Origin: Actinomycetales bacterium
Lineage (GTDB): Bacteria; Actinomycetota; Actinomycetes; Actinomycetales; Actinomycetaceae
Direction: 5' to 3'
DNA: 14,324 nucleotides
Assembly (NCBI GenBank): GCA_022838965.1
Contig: JALHDK010000128.1
Coordinates: 1-14,324, forward strand
Below the pieces are notes generated by a model. That model worked only from the letters and a program-made list of their open reading frames with translations. It ran no database searches and was not told where the DNA came from. The translations under genes and the position numbers were made by a program. Shown piece by piece: positions 1-8,211 of this stretch (position 1 is the first letter of the stretch; each line of letters starts with the position of its first letter).

Positions 1-1
1 C

Positions 2-1594
2 GGCCTGCTCGCCGGCCTGCTGGTGTCGGTCCTCGTCACCGTCATCGTGGGTGTCCTGCGGCGGCGCCACCCGGCCCTCACGCACACCTCGCGGCGCCTC
101 AAGCTGCCCCAGCGGGTGTTCTTCGCGCTGCTGGGGACCGGGATGGGCGTGGCGGTGGGGTCCTCGGCACAGATGCTGGGCGCCGAGCCGTCCTGGCGGC
201 CCGCTTTCATGCACGTCTTTCTGATCGTGCTGATCATCGCAGCGGGCTACCTGCTCTCCGCCGCCCTGTTCGCGATGGAGGACACCGTCCTCGAGAAGTT
301 CAAGGGCGTCGAGGAGAGCGGGTACGCCCGCCGGGCGCGGACCCAGATGCAGGTGATCCGCCGGGTGGGTGTCGCCGTGGTGTGGCTGGGCGTCATCGCG
401 GGGGTGCTGCTCACCTTCGAGTCCTTCCGCGCGATCGGCGCCTCCCTGTTCGCCTCCGCCGGCGTCCTGTCGATCGTCGCCGGTCTCGCGGCGCAGAGCT
501 CCCTCAGCAACGTCTTCGCCGGCCTCCAGATCGCCTTCACGGACTCGCTGCGGGTGGGGGACGCCGTCGTCGTCAACGGCGAGTTCGGCAACGTCGAGGA
601 GGTCACCCTCACGTACGTGGTGCTGCGGCTCTGGGACGACCGCCGCATGGTCCTGCCCTCGACGCACTTCACCACGCAGCCCTTCGAGAACTGGACGCGG
701 CGCGAGCCGCAGATGCTCGGGACCGTCGAGTTCGACCTGGACTTCCTGGCCCCGGTGCCGGCGCTGCGGGTGGAGCTGCAGCGCATCGTCGAGTCCAGCG
801 ACTTGTGGGACGGCCGGACGGCGGGCCTGCAGGTCACGGAGGCCACGGGTGGCTACCTGCGCGTCCGCGCCGTCCTCTCGGGCCGGAACTCCGGCCAGCT
901 CTTCGATCTCCGCTGCCTGGTCCGGGAGGGCCTCATCGACTGGCTCATCGCCAACGCCCCCTACGCGCTGCCCCGCCAGCGCCTGGAGCCCGAGGTCACC
1001 ACCGCACCCCCGGAGGAGGAGCGTCGCGCCTTCATCGCGGAGGTCCAGCGCCGGTGGGAGGAGGAGCGGCCGCAGGAGGCACAGGCCGCGGCCGAGGAAA
1101 CCCTCATCGGCCCGCCGGTCGAGGAGTCGGACACCCGGCGCCTCGAACGGGAGGCGGAGGCGCGTCGCGCCCGTCGCGAGGCCGAGAAGGCCGACCGGCG
1201 CGCGGCGAAGGAGCACCCGGCCAGGCTCGCCGTCCAGGGACCGAAGCCGCTGCCGTCCAGCGACACCACCCGCGTGCTCACCGACGGTGAGGTTGAGACC
1301 CTCGAGGCCGACGACGCCACCTCCCGGGTGGCTCCCGCGGGGGCCGCGGAGCCGGGCGGGGGTCCCGGTCCCGCTGAAGCGCTTCCACGCACCTCGATCC
1401 TGCGCCGCGCCGCCGAGTCCCGCCTGTTCTCCGGATCGCCCGAGGCGGAGGAGCGCGCCCGGCGCCTCGCCGGACCGCCTCCCGCGGAGATGGCGGAACG
1501 GGCGGACACCGCCCGCCGTCGCGCGGGCCAGCCCCCGGCTCCGCCCGAGGGGGACGGCGGGGACCCGATCGGCACCACCGGCAGACAGCACTGA
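2..1594 (+). CDS. MscS-family mechanosensitive ion channel, 5'-truncated, with long charged C-terminal tail
   Basis: Small-conductance mechanosensitive channel of the inner membrane, a family that releases solutes on hypo-osmotic shock. The frame is open to the left edge, and the first visible residues are already a membrane helix ([17 protein letters not shown]), so the real start lies upstream; a GTG at 23 would cut that helix. Numbering from the GTG, further hydrophobic segments fall at about 31-50, 63-84 and 113-131. The Gly/Ala-rich pore helix is at about 136-157. The MscS signature follows, with [17 protein letters not shown] at 154-170, the beta domain entry RVGDAVVV at 177-184, and LPSTHF at 211-216. 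After residue about 320 come roughly 200 residues rich in Arg, Glu, Ala and Pro. They look disordered and are not part of the core family fold. The gene ends 22 nt before msrB, so the two are probably co-transcribed. Family assignment is firm; ion selectivity is not known. Confidence 0.92.
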   Translation, partial: GLLAGLLVSVLVTVIVGVLRRRHPALTHTSRRLKLPQRVFFALLGTGMGVAVGSSAQMLGAEPSWRPAFMHVFLIVLIIAAGYLLSAALFAMEDTVLEKFKGVEESGYARRARTQMQVIRRVGVAVVWLGVIAGVLLTFESFRAIGASLFASAGVLSIVAGLAAQSSLSNVFAGLQIAFTDSLRVGDAVVVNGEFGNVEEVTLTYVVLRLWDDRRMVLPSTHFTTQPFENWTRREPQMLGTVEFDLDFLAPVPALRVELQRIVESSDLWDGRTAGLQVTEATGGYLRVRAVLSGRNSGQLFDLRCLVREGLIDWLIANAPYALPRQRLEPEVTTAPPEEERRAFIAEVQRRWEEERPQEAQAAAEETLIGPPVEESDTRRLEREAEARRARREAEKADRRAAKEHPARLAVQGPKPLPSSDTTRVLTDGEVETLEADDATSRVAPAGAAEPGGGPGPAEALPRTSILRRAAESRLFSGSPEAEERARRLAGPPPAEMAERADTARRRAGQPPAPPEGDGGDPIGTTGRQH

Positions 1595-1606
1595 CCGCAG
1601 CAGACC

Positions 1607-1612
1607 AGGAGG
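1607..1612 (+). promoter_or_regulatory. Shine-Dalgarno site of msrB
   Basis: A perfect AGGAGG lies 4 nt before the ATG at 1617. It fixes the msrB start, because the same frame stays open far upstream through the overlapping channel gene. Confidence 0.8.
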
Positions 1613-1616
1613 ACCC

Positions 1617-2051
1617 ATGACAGATCGCAGGGTGACGAGGAGCGATGCCGAATGGCGGGCGCTGCTGGCACCGTTTGAGTACCACGTCCTGCGGGAGGCC
1701 GGCACGGAGCGGCCCTGGACCGGCGCCCTCCTGGGGGAGAAGCGCACCGGGGTCTACCGCTGCCGCGGCTGCGGCGCCGAACTGTTCCGGTCGGAGACCA
1801 AGTTCGACTCCCACTGTGGATGGCCCAGCTTCTACGCTCCCGCCGACTCCGCGGCCGTCGAGCTGCGCGAGGACCGCTCCCTCGGCATGCGCCGCGTCGA
1901 GGTGCTGTGCGCCGCGTGCGGTTCGCACCTGGGACACGTGTTCCCCGACGCCCCCCAGACGCCCACCGGCGACCGCTACTGCATGAACTCCGTCTCCCTC
2001 ACCTTCGAGGAGACCTCCGGGCAGGGTGACACCGCGGCCGGGGCGCAGTGA
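1617..2051 (+). CDS. msrB: peptide-methionine (R)-S-oxide reductase MsrB
   Basis: Reduces the R-epimer of methionine sulfoxide in oxidised proteins, normally with thioredoxin as the electron source, in the cytoplasm. The 144 residues match the usual single-domain length. The zinc-binding pairs are Cys49/Cys52 (CRGC) and Cys98/Cys101 (CAAC). The family segment HCGWPSF is at 66-72, GSHLGHVF at 102-109, and the catalytic cysteine is Cys122 in RYCMNSVSL. Cys67 is at the usual position of the recycling cysteine. The start is chosen by the AGGAGG 4 nt upstream. Its TGA overlaps the ATG of the next gene by one base (TGATG), which implies translational coupling. The neighbouring channel and exporter genes suggest a general stress run rather than a dedicated pathway. 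Confidence 0.97.
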   Translation: MTDRRVTRSDAEWRALLAPFEYHVLREAGTERPWTGALLGEKRTGVYRCRGCGAELFRSETKFDSHCGWPSFYAPADSAAVELREDRSLGMRRVEVLCAACGSHLGHVFPDAPQTPTGDRYCMNSVSLTFEETSGQGDTAAGAQ

Positions 2052-2813
2052 TGCGCGTCGCGACCTTCAACATGGAGCACGGGGCGGGCGCCCACGGGAC
2101 GGAGCGCTTCGGCGCGATCCCGGACGCCTCGTCGCTGTTCGACCTCGCGGTCGAACTCCGCGCGCTCGACCTCGACGTGCTCTGCCTGCAGGAGGTCGAT
2201 CAGGGCCAGCAACGTTCCGGGGGACTGAACCAGGCCGAGATCCTCGCCCGTGGTGGGTGGGCTGCGGTTCCAGCCGCTCCGTTCCGACGCCGGCGGCCGG
2301 ATGGCCTTCGGGCTGGCGACGCTGTCCCGGCTGCCCGTCGCCTCGTGGCACGTGAACACGATGGGCGGCCGGGTTCCCCGGCTGACGCTGCGGAAGGACC
2401 GCAGCGGCTGGCGCCCCAGGGACCGGTTCGCCGTCGTCGACACCACCCGCACGGTGCTGGCAGCCCAGGTGGTGGTGCCGGGGGCGCCCGGCGACCGCGT
2501 CGTCGTCTGCAACGCGCACCTCGTGGCGGATGAGGGAGTGGCACGCCACCAGCTGCGCGAGGTGCTCGCCTCCCTGGAGACCCTCCCGGCGCCGCGGGTG
2601 CTGGCCGCCGACCTCAACCTCGAGATCACGCACGAGGGTGTGGTTCCGGGGATGCGGCAGCTCGTGGTCGGGGACACGTTCACCAACGCGCGGCCGCGCA
2701 AGCAGATCGACCACATCCTCGCCACCCCGGACGTCCGGATGCGGGCGGGCGGCGTGGAATCCCTCAGCTTCTCCGACCATCGGCTCGTGTGGGCGGACCT
2801 GACCTTCGAGTGA
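2051..2813 (+). pseudogene. endonuclease/exonuclease/phosphatase (EEP) family protein, frameshifted
   Basis: Metal-dependent phosphodiesterase or phosphatase fold of the DNase I/exonuclease III superfamily; substrate unknown. The N-terminal half, from ATG 2051, carries the metal/phosphate motifs TFNMEHG (Asn7) and CLQEVD (Glu48). The C-terminal half is read in another frame, open from 2229, and carries VVVCNAHL, LAADLNL and the catalytic SFSDHRLVW. Neither half has a full active site. The switch must occur between about 2240 and 2262. The span is 763 nt, one more than a multiple of three, so one extra base fits; dropping one G from the GGG at 2259-2261 restores a continuous frame of about 253 aa. 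The ATG overlaps the msrB stop. Either a genuine disruption or a sequencing/assembly error is possible, and strong codon bias on both sides suggests a recent or artefactual change. Confidence 0.85.
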
Positions 2814-2844
2814 CCCTGCGACTCCCGGCCGGCGGGGCGGGCGC

Positions 2845-3696
2845 ATGAGCCGCGAGCCGGGAGTCAGCCGGTCGCGCTACGCGGGCGCGATCGGCCTGTT
2901 CATCCTCGGGGCCACCACCCAGTACCTCGGCGCGGCGATCGCCGTCGGCCTGTTCGCCCATCTGTCCGCACTGGCAGTGGCCTGGTGGCGGATCGCGCTC
3001 GCCGCCCTCGTGCTCCTGGCGTGGCGGCGGCCTTGGCGCCGCAGCCGGGAGTGGTGGTGGCAGGCCGCCGGCTTCGGCCTGGTGCTCGCCGCCATGAACG
3101 TCAGCTTCTACGTCGCGATCGAGCACCTGCCGCTCGGGACCGCGGTGTCCATCGAGTTCCTCGGGCCCGTGGCCGTCGCGGCGCTGGCGGGCCACGGCTG
3201 GTGGCACCGGGTCGCCATCGTGCTCGCGGCCGCCGGGGTCGCCACCATCAGCGGACTCGGGCTGGACTGGGGGCGGGCGGGGACCGGCGTCGGCCTGGTC
3301 TTCGCCGCTCTCGCCGGGGCACTGTGGGGCCTGTACGTGGTCCTGGGCAGGCGGCTGGCGATCCGCGTCAACGGCCTGGACGCCCTCGCGGTCGGGATGG
3401 GGGCGGGCGCCGTCGTGTTCGCGCCACTCGCGACGACGACGATCGCGAGCCGCGACCTGCTCGCGGGCCTGCTCGCAGTGGCGCTGCTCTCCTCGGTGAT
3501 CCCGTACGTGTTCGACCAGATCAACTTCGGCGTGCTGCCAGCCGCCACGTTCGCGATCCTGCTGGCCCTGTTGCCGGCGACGGCGCTGGTGGTGGGGCTG
3601 GTGACGCTGGGACAGGTGCCCTCTGCGGGAGAACTGGGCGGTCTGGTGCTCGTCTCCCTGGCCGTGGCCCTGGCCAACCTGCCCTCTCAAAGATGA
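2845..3696 (+). CDS. EamA-family (DMT superfamily) transporter, RhtA-like
   Basis: A 283-aa integral membrane protein of the drug/metabolite transporter superfamily, with about ten hydrophobic segments in two EamA repeats (roughly residues 12-130 and 150-280). The segment NVSFYVAIEHLPLGTAVSIE, followed by a FLGPVAVAAL stretch, resembles the RhtA (threonine/homoserine exporter) branch, as does the late VIPYVFDQ turn. Substrate cannot be read from the sequence; amino-acid or metabolite export is a family-level inference. The ATG at 2845 follows the EEP stop by 31 nt, with only a weak G-rich ribosome site (GGCGGGG), so it probably belongs to the same transcript. The gene ends in an AT-richer gap before the small stress protein. 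Confidence 0.9.
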   Translation: MSREPGVSRSRYAGAIGLFILGATTQYLGAAIAVGLFAHLSALAVAWWRIALAALVLLAWRRPWRRSREWWWQAAGFGLVLAAMNVSFYVAIEHLPLGTAVSIEFLGPVAVAALAGHGWWHRVAIVLAAAGVATISGLGLDWGRAGTGVGLVFAALAGALWGLYVVLGRRLAIRVNGLDALAVGMGAGAVVFAPLATTTIASRDLLAGLLAVALLSSVIPYVFDQINFGVLPAATFAILLALLPATALVVGLVTLGQVPSAGELGGLVLVSLAVALANLPSQR

Positions 3697-3780
3697 CTAA
3701 TTCCGCAACATGTGGTTTCCTATTGAACGAAGCGCGGCGCCCACCGGCGCCAGACTCACCTCAGAAGGGAGGCCCACACG
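3697..3780 (+). promoter_or_regulatory. intergenic leader of the glsB-like gene with small inverted repeat and strong ribosome site
   Basis: This 84-nt gap is AT-richer at its left end (3697-3730) than the flanking genes, as expected of a promoter, but I see no confident -10/-35 pair. An inverted repeat GGCGCC-CACC-GGCGCC occupies 3736-3751. A ribosome site AAGGGAGG is at 3765-3772, 8 nt before the ATG at 3781. Confidence 0.4.
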
Positions 3781-4047
3781 ATGGGCGAACTGATTGGAAT
3801 CATTGTCGCGGGAGCGATCGTCGGTGCGCTGGCACGGCTGTTCATGAAGGGCGACCAGCCGATGGGCGTCCTCATCACGATCGTCCTGGGCGCCCTCGGC
3901 GCATGGTTCGGCTCGATCGTGGCCGGCTGGTTCGGGGTTGCCGAGACCGCCGGAATCGACTGGATCCGCTGGATCATCTCCATCCTCCTGGCGATCGCGT
4001 TCATCTCGATCTACCTGGCCGTCCGCGGCCGGCCGAAGAGGGTGTGA
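3781..4047 (+). CDS. GlsB/YeaQ/YmgE family stress-response membrane protein
   Basis: An 88-aa, very hydrophobic protein of the transglycosylase-associated (GlsB/YeaQ/YmgE) family, which is often induced by envelope or general stress; the biochemical role is not established. Three membrane segments are visible, at about 3-20, 28-50 and 62-82. The Gly-rich spacing GAIVGALARLFMKG in the first hairpin and the LGALGAWFGSIVAGWFG stretch are typical. The protein ends in a short basic tail (RGRPKRV). The start is set by AAGGGAGG 8 nt upstream. It has its own AT-richer leader, so it is probably transcribed separately from the exporter gene. It ends 29 nt before a strong hairpin. Confidence 0.93.
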   Translation: MGELIGIIVAGAIVGALARLFMKGDQPMGVLITIVLGALGAWFGSIVAGWFGVAETAGIDWIRWIISILLAIAFISIYLAVRGRPKRV

Positions 4048-4076
4048 CCGTCTGAAGCGTTCCCGGGCCACGGGAC

Positions 4077-4106
4077 AGGAGGGGCCGGCGTGAGCCGGCC
4101 CCTCCT
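4077..4106. terminator. bidirectional hairpin terminator between convergent genes
   Basis: A perfect 13-bp stem, AGGAGGGGCCGGC paired with GCCGGCCCCTCCT, closes a 4-nt loop (GTGA). It sits between the glsB-like stop (4047) and the end of the DUF2207 operon (4124) on the opposite strand. There is no T-tract on either side, as is common for actinobacterial terminators, so termination in both directions is inferred from position and stem strength. Confidence 0.8.
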
Positions 4107-4123
4107 GCGTGTGCCCGGTGGCG

Positions 4124-6163
4124 TTACCGCCCGCCAGCGCCGCCTCCTCCGCCGCCCCCGCCGGAGGAGCCACCGCCCCCACCGAACGAACCCGAACCTC
4201 CGGAGGAACCGGGGGTGTAGCTCAGGGAGCCCATGCCCGAGGTGGTCATGCGCGACATCGAGTCGCCGATGCTGCTGAAGTAGCCGTACCCGAAGCCGCG
4301 GTGACCGACGTACCACGTGGGCTGGGAGGTGTACCGGCCCTCCATCGCGAGCTGCTCGAAGATCCTCGCCCAGCGCTCCGCCACCCCGAAGACCATCGCC
4401 CACGGCAGGTAGCGGGAGAAGATGTCCTCCCCCTCCTCCCAGCGGAGCTGATGGGCCTCGGCGGTGGCCAGGTACTGGCGGAAGCCGCGCACCTGCTCGT
4501 AGATCGCCCGTCCGTGTGCGGTGCGCGCGTGCGCCGCCTTCCTTGTCGAGACGAAGACCACCACCAGCGAGACCACCCCGACGAAACCGGCGATCAGGAG
4601 GGGGAACAGCGTGTCCCCCGTCATCAGGGCGGCCGACACCGCCGCGAACATGGACGCGCCGACCGCGTTGAAGAAGAAGATCATGAAGAAGACGGGGAGG
4701 ACGAGGTTGATGCCCGCCCGTCTGCGCGAGCCGCCCACCAGCCCCCGGGACCGGAAGAACTGACGGTTGTCCGAGATGCTGGTGACGCCGCGGTGGAATG
4801 CGCGCAGGTCGCTCGCGAACGTGCCGCTGAGGTCGGAGAACAGCACCGAGTGCCTGCCCTTGAAGACGTCCGCCAGCGCCCGGCGCTCGTAGGGTCGCAG
4901 GCCGCCCAGCGGCGGAGCCGTGGGACTCCAGGTGAGCCGCCAGTCATTGGGCTTCCCCGTGAAGCTCGTCCCCGCGGTCTCGATCGTGAAGTAGCCCCGC
5001 ACGGCGAGGTCCACGAGCGTGGCCGCGAAGAAGGTGTCGTCGGTGGACTCCTCGAGCAGCACCCCCGCCTCGGCGGGCGTCAGGTCGTCGGGCGGGGTGA
5101 AGCGCACGGCCACCGGCGGCTCCCGCCAGAGTTTCGCCTCGCTGGTGGTGGTCCCCCGCGGCGGGAGCAGGCCCGGGGTGAGCCCCGGGTAGTACCGGTC
5201 ACGTCCCGCTGACACCCGCGCCCAGACGATCGCCGCGATAACCGCAACCCAGAGGGCGCCGAGCCATGCCCAGTTGCGGCCGATGAACGCACTGATCGCG
5301 AGCAGGGCCGCCAGCACGGGGCCGGTCTCCACCCAGGTCCCGGGATCGTTGGGATCGGCGCCCTCCGGCAGGTCCTCGAGAATCGGCGCGAGGTCCGGGA
5401 AGGTGCCCGCGGGCCAGGCCGCCACCACGCTGAAGCCGTCGCCCACGCCGAGGCCCGTGCCGGTGACCTCCGCCGTCGGCCCTGACATGGAGTAGGCGCC
5501 GCACGGCGTTGTCGATCCCTGGGGGCCCTGGTAGCAGGCGACGTCGATGACGTCCGCCGGGCCGGTCACCGTCACCGTCACCCGTTCGAACGGGTTGGCG
5601 ATGTCGGTGTAGTTGTTCCAGTAGAGCTCGTCGCGGTCCCCGACGGCGGCCTGTCCCCGGATCGCGTTGAGAGCGCCGTCGATGTCGTACTCGAGGACGT
5701 ACACCTGCAGCCCGGTGCGGGTGTCGGAGGAGCCGTCCGGCGCCCCCGCCGCCAGCCGGATGGTGGTGAAGGACTCGCTCTCCACCCACACCTCCGCCGG
5801 CGCGCCGGACGGGCTTCTGATCGTGAAGTTCGAGTAGCGGTACACCCGGGCCTTCGTGGTGTCCGGGCCGTACCCCATCCGCTGGACGAGGTCGCGGTAG
5901 AAGCCCAGGCCGTTGCGGGTGCCGAAGTCCCACTGGTAGGTCTCCGACACGTGGATCGACCCGTCCGGATTGACGGTCATGACAACGTCCACCCCGCGGA
6001 CGATGTCGGTCCGTGGGTCACCGTCCGCGCGGGCTGGCAGGGGTGCGAGGAGTGCCACGAGGGCGAACAGACCTCCGAGGAGGACGACGGCGGCCGCCCG
6101 CGTGGGCCGCGCCGCGGTGCGGCCCACGCGGGGCGGCACGGCGCCCGGGTACGTCGTCGTCAT
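4124..6163 (-). CDS. DUF2207 (YciQ-like) predicted membrane protein, downstream paralogue
   Basis: A 679-aa exported membrane protein of unknown function. The signal peptide is basic, then a hydrophobic core, then cleavage after PLPARA (about residue 46). The extracytoplasmic DUF2207 domain follows (about 50-280). It contains an SETYQWDF strand, GLGFYR and two cysteines near 210 and 221 (CYQG...TPC) that could form a disulfide. Membrane segments lie at about 283-315, 485-512 and 518-538. A conserved cytoplasmic stretch then carries EQVRGFRQYL, RWEEGEDIFSRYLPW and a Trp-rich ERWA. The C-terminus is a Ser/Gly tail of about 30 residues, as in many family members. The ATG at 6163 has GAGGGGAG (6168-6175) 4 nt upstream. 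In-frame codons further up run through the preceding gene and are not used. It lies 52 nt after the paralogue, in the same operon. Confidence 0.92.
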   Translation of the reverse strand: MTTTYPGAVPPRVGRTAARPTRAAAVVLLGGLFALVALLAPLPARADGDPRTDIVRGVDVVMTVNPDGSIHVSETYQWDFGTRNGLGFYRDLVQRMGYGPDTTKARVYRYSNFTIRSPSGAPAEVWVESESFTTIRLAAGAPDGSSDTRTGLQVYVLEYDIDGALNAIRGQAAVGDRDELYWNNYTDIANPFERVTVTVTGPADVIDVACYQGPQGSTTPCGAYSMSGPTAEVTGTGLGVGDGFSVVAAWPAGTFPDLAPILEDLPEGADPNDPGTWVETGPVLAALLAISAFIGRNWAWLGALWVAVIAAIVWARVSAGRDRYYPGLTPGLLPPRGTTTSEAKLWREPPVAVRFTPPDDLTPAEAGVLLEESTDDTFFAATLVDLAVRGYFTIETAGTSFTGKPNDWRLTWSPTAPPLGGLRPYERRALADVFKGRHSVLFSDLSGTFASDLRAFHRGVTSISDNRQFFRSRGLVGGSRRRAGINLVLPVFFMIFFFNAVGASMFAAVSAALMTGDTLFPLLIAGFVGVVSLVVVFVSTRKAAHARTAHGRAIYEQVRGFRQYLATAEAHQLRWEEGEDIFSRYLPWAMVFGVAERWARIFEQLAMEGRYTSQPTWYVGHRGFGYGYFSSIGDSMSRMTTSGMGSLSYTPGSSGGSGSFGGGGGSSGGGGGGGGAGGR

Positions 6164-6215
6164 GGGACTCCCCTCGATCAGGTGTGTTCTGAAGGATAGT
6201 GCCGGGGGTCGGGGC

Positions 6216-8192
6216 TCACCGGCCGCCGACGCTCCCGCCTCCGCCCCCGCCCCCGCCGGAGAACCCTCCCCCGCTGCTGAACGAACCCGACCCGCCCGAG
6301 GAGCCCGGGGTGGACGAGAGCACGCTCGTGCTGGAACTCGAGAAGCGGGTGAGGGAATCGCCGAGGCTGGAGAGGGCGCGTGGCCCGTCGGCAGTGTCGA
6401 GTCCCACGTACCAGGACGGTGACATCGTGTACCGCCCCGACGCGGCGAGTTCCGCGAACAGGGCCGCCCACCGTTCCGTGACACCGAAGACCATCGCCCA
6501 CGGCAGGTAGCGGGAGAAGATGTCCTCTCCCTCCTCCCAGCGCAGCTGATTCGCCTCCGCCGTGGTCAGATACTGGCGGAAGCCGCGCACCTGCTCGTAC
6601 AGCGCCCGACCGTCCGCCGTCCGGCCATGCGAGGCCTTGGCGGTCAGAACGCCGACCAGCGGCCACGTCACCACCGGCACCGCCGCCGCCCACACCAGGG
6701 GGGCGAGCGAACGGCCACCTTCCGAGGACACGATGAGGAACACGATGACCAGCGCGAGACTGTGGAACCACAGCACCGCGCCCCAGCACCCCCGGCGCGT
6801 CGCCTCGGCCGCCGACCTGGCGCGAGAGCCCCAGATCAGGCCCGGCGTGCGGAAGAACCCGCGCTCGTCCGCCAGCCTGGTCAGCTCGCTGCGGAACTCG
6901 GCCAGCTTGCCCGCGAACTTCCCCTCGAGGGCCGAGAGCTTGACCTGGTCCTTCCGCCCGAAGAGCTTCGTCAGCAGTCCCCGTTCCAGCGGGGACAGGG
7001 CGTCCTGAGCGGGGCCAGCGGTTCGACGCAGCCGCCAGTCGTCGGGCTTCCCCTTCTCGTCCCTGCTCGCCACCTCGATCCTGAGGTGCCCCCGCACCGC
7101 GAGGTCCACCAGCGTGGCGGGCAGGAAGCTGTCCATCACCCTCTCGGCCTCCAGCACCCCCGCCTCCGCCGGCGACAGTCCGTCCGGCGGCGTGAAGCGA
7201 ACGGCCACCGCCGGCTCCTCGCGCAGGGGCGCGACGGCGCCCCCGGGGGCCGTCGGCAGCACCCCCGGCGGAAGGTTCACGTGGTGCAGGTCACGCCCCC
7301 GCTCCACTCGCACCCAGGCGCGCAGTCCGAGCAGCGCGGCCCAGCCGAGCAGGAGCCACACCCAGTTCGCAGCCACCACGTTGCTCGCCCGGATCAGCGC
7401 CATGTGGACGGCGTTGGGGCGGGCGGGGACGCCGCCGTACTGCGAGCGGTCTCCGAGGAGGGGCTCGATGCCGGTGAAGGTGCCGGCGGGCCACGCCGTC
7501 GAGATCGAGAAGCCATGGCCGCGCTTCAGCCCGGACGCGGTGAAGGTGGCGGTGGCGCCGTCAGCGGCGTAGGAGTCGCACCGGGCGGTCGAGCCGAAGG
7601 GCCCCTGGTAGCAGGCGACGTCGATGACGTCGGCGGGCCCGGTGACCGTGACGGTGACCCGTTCCATCGGGTTGGCGACGTCCTGGAAGATGTTGGTGTA
7701 GAGCTCGTCCCGGTCACCGACGGCCGCATCGCCGCGGACCGGGTTCAGGAGTCCGACGGCGTCGTACTCGAGGACGTAGGTCTGCAGGCCGGTGCGCGTG
7801 TCGGAGGAGCCGTCCGGGGCCCCGACCGCCAGCCGCAGCACCCCGCCCCAGTTCTGCTCCACCCACACGTCGGCGGGCGCCCCCGAGGGGCTCGTCACCG
7901 TGAAGCCCGAGTACTCGTAGAGCCGCACCTTCTCCGGGTCCGGGTCCCAGCCCTGCAGGGTGATGAGCTCGCGGTAGAAGCCCAGGCCGTTCCGGTCGCG
8001 GAAGTCCCACTGGTACGTCTCGGTGACGTGGATCGCGCCCGAGGGCGCCACCTCCATGAGGACGTCGACGGCGCGCACGATGTCCCGCGACGGATCGCCG
8101 TCCGCGCGCGCCGGCAGACCGAGGAGCGCGAGCAGCAGGAATGCCGTGCCGACGACGGCGGCCAGCAGAGTGGGGCGCGTGGGGTGCGTCAT
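6216..8192 (-). CDS. DUF2207 (YciQ-like) predicted membrane protein, upstream paralogue
   Basis: A 658-aa paralogue of the next gene, with the same order of parts: signal peptide with LPARA cleavage site near residue 30, extracytoplasmic DUF2207 domain with ETYQWDF and the ACYQG...ARC cysteine pair, membrane helix around WVWLLLGWAALLGL, two further membrane segments, the EQVRGFRQYL and RWEEGEDIFSRYLPW blocks, and a Ser/Gly-rich tail. Function is unknown. Extracytoplasmic and cytoplasmic halves joined by membrane helices suggest an envelope-anchored assembly factor or sensor, but that is only inference. The start at 8192 has no Shine-Dalgarno site. A weak -10-like CACACT lies 7 nt before the ATG, so translation may be leaderless. 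An alternative in-frame ATG at 8213 would add seven residues and overlap the divergent gene. Confidence 0.9.
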   Translation of the reverse strand: MTHPTRPTLLAAVVGTAFLLLALLGLPARADGDPSRDIVRAVDVLMEVAPSGAIHVTETYQWDFRDRNGLGFYRELITLQGWDPDPEKVRLYEYSGFTVTSPSGAPADVWVEQNWGGVLRLAVGAPDGSSDTRTGLQTYVLEYDAVGLLNPVRGDAAVGDRDELYTNIFQDVANPMERVTVTVTGPADVIDVACYQGPFGSTARCDSYAADGATATFTASGLKRGHGFSISTAWPAGTFTGIEPLLGDRSQYGGVPARPNAVHMALIRASNVVAANWVWLLLGWAALLGLRAWVRVERGRDLHHVNLPPGVLPTAPGGAVAPLREEPAVAVRFTPPDGLSPAEAGVLEAERVMDSFLPATLVDLAVRGHLRIEVASRDEKGKPDDWRLRRTAGPAQDALSPLERGLLTKLFGRKDQVKLSALEGKFAGKLAEFRSELTRLADERGFFRTPGLIWGSRARSAAEATRRGCWGAVLWFHSLALVIVFLIVSSEGGRSLAPLVWAAAVPVVTWPLVGVLTAKASHGRTADGRALYEQVRGFRQYLTTAEANQLRWEEGEDIFSRYLPWAMVFGVTERWAALFAELAASGRYTMSPSWYVGLDTADGPRALSSLGDSLTRFSSSSTSVLSSTPGSSGGSGSFSSGGGFSGGGGGGGGSVGGR

Positions 8193-8195
8193 GGT

Positions 8196-8204
8196 CACTA
8201 GTGT
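8196..8204 (+). promoter_or_regulatory. leaderless -10 box of the nuclease gene overlapping a palindrome
   Basis: TAGTGT at 8199-8204 fits the actinobacterial -10 pattern TANNNT. It ends exactly 7 nt before the ATG at 8212, so transcription should begin at or next to the start codon. It overlaps the 8-bp palindrome CACTAGTG (8196-8203). No -35 is visible. The only 20 nt separating the divergent start codons hold this element. Confidence 0.5.
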
Positions 8205-8211
8205 GGGCCAC

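Noticed and set aside
369..1616. Long in-frame extension upstream of msrB, through the channel gene
   Set aside because: Composition is Ser/Arg/Pro shadow sequence; the AGGAGG at 1607-1612 and the family length set the start at 1617.
2240..2262. Programmed ribosomal frameshift in the EEP gene
   Set aside because: No known slippery motif, stimulatory hairpin or family precedent is visible; a one-base indel in a G-rich run is simpler.
3736..3751. GGCGCC inverted repeat as a terminator of the exporter gene
   Set aside because: A 6-bp stem without a T-tract, 15 nt before the ribosome site of the next gene, is too weak to call and may be chance in high-GC DNA.
6164..6484. N-terminal extension of the downstream DUF2207 gene into its paralogue
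   Set aside because: The extension lacks protein-like character, while ATG 6163 has a ribosome site and a proper signal peptide.
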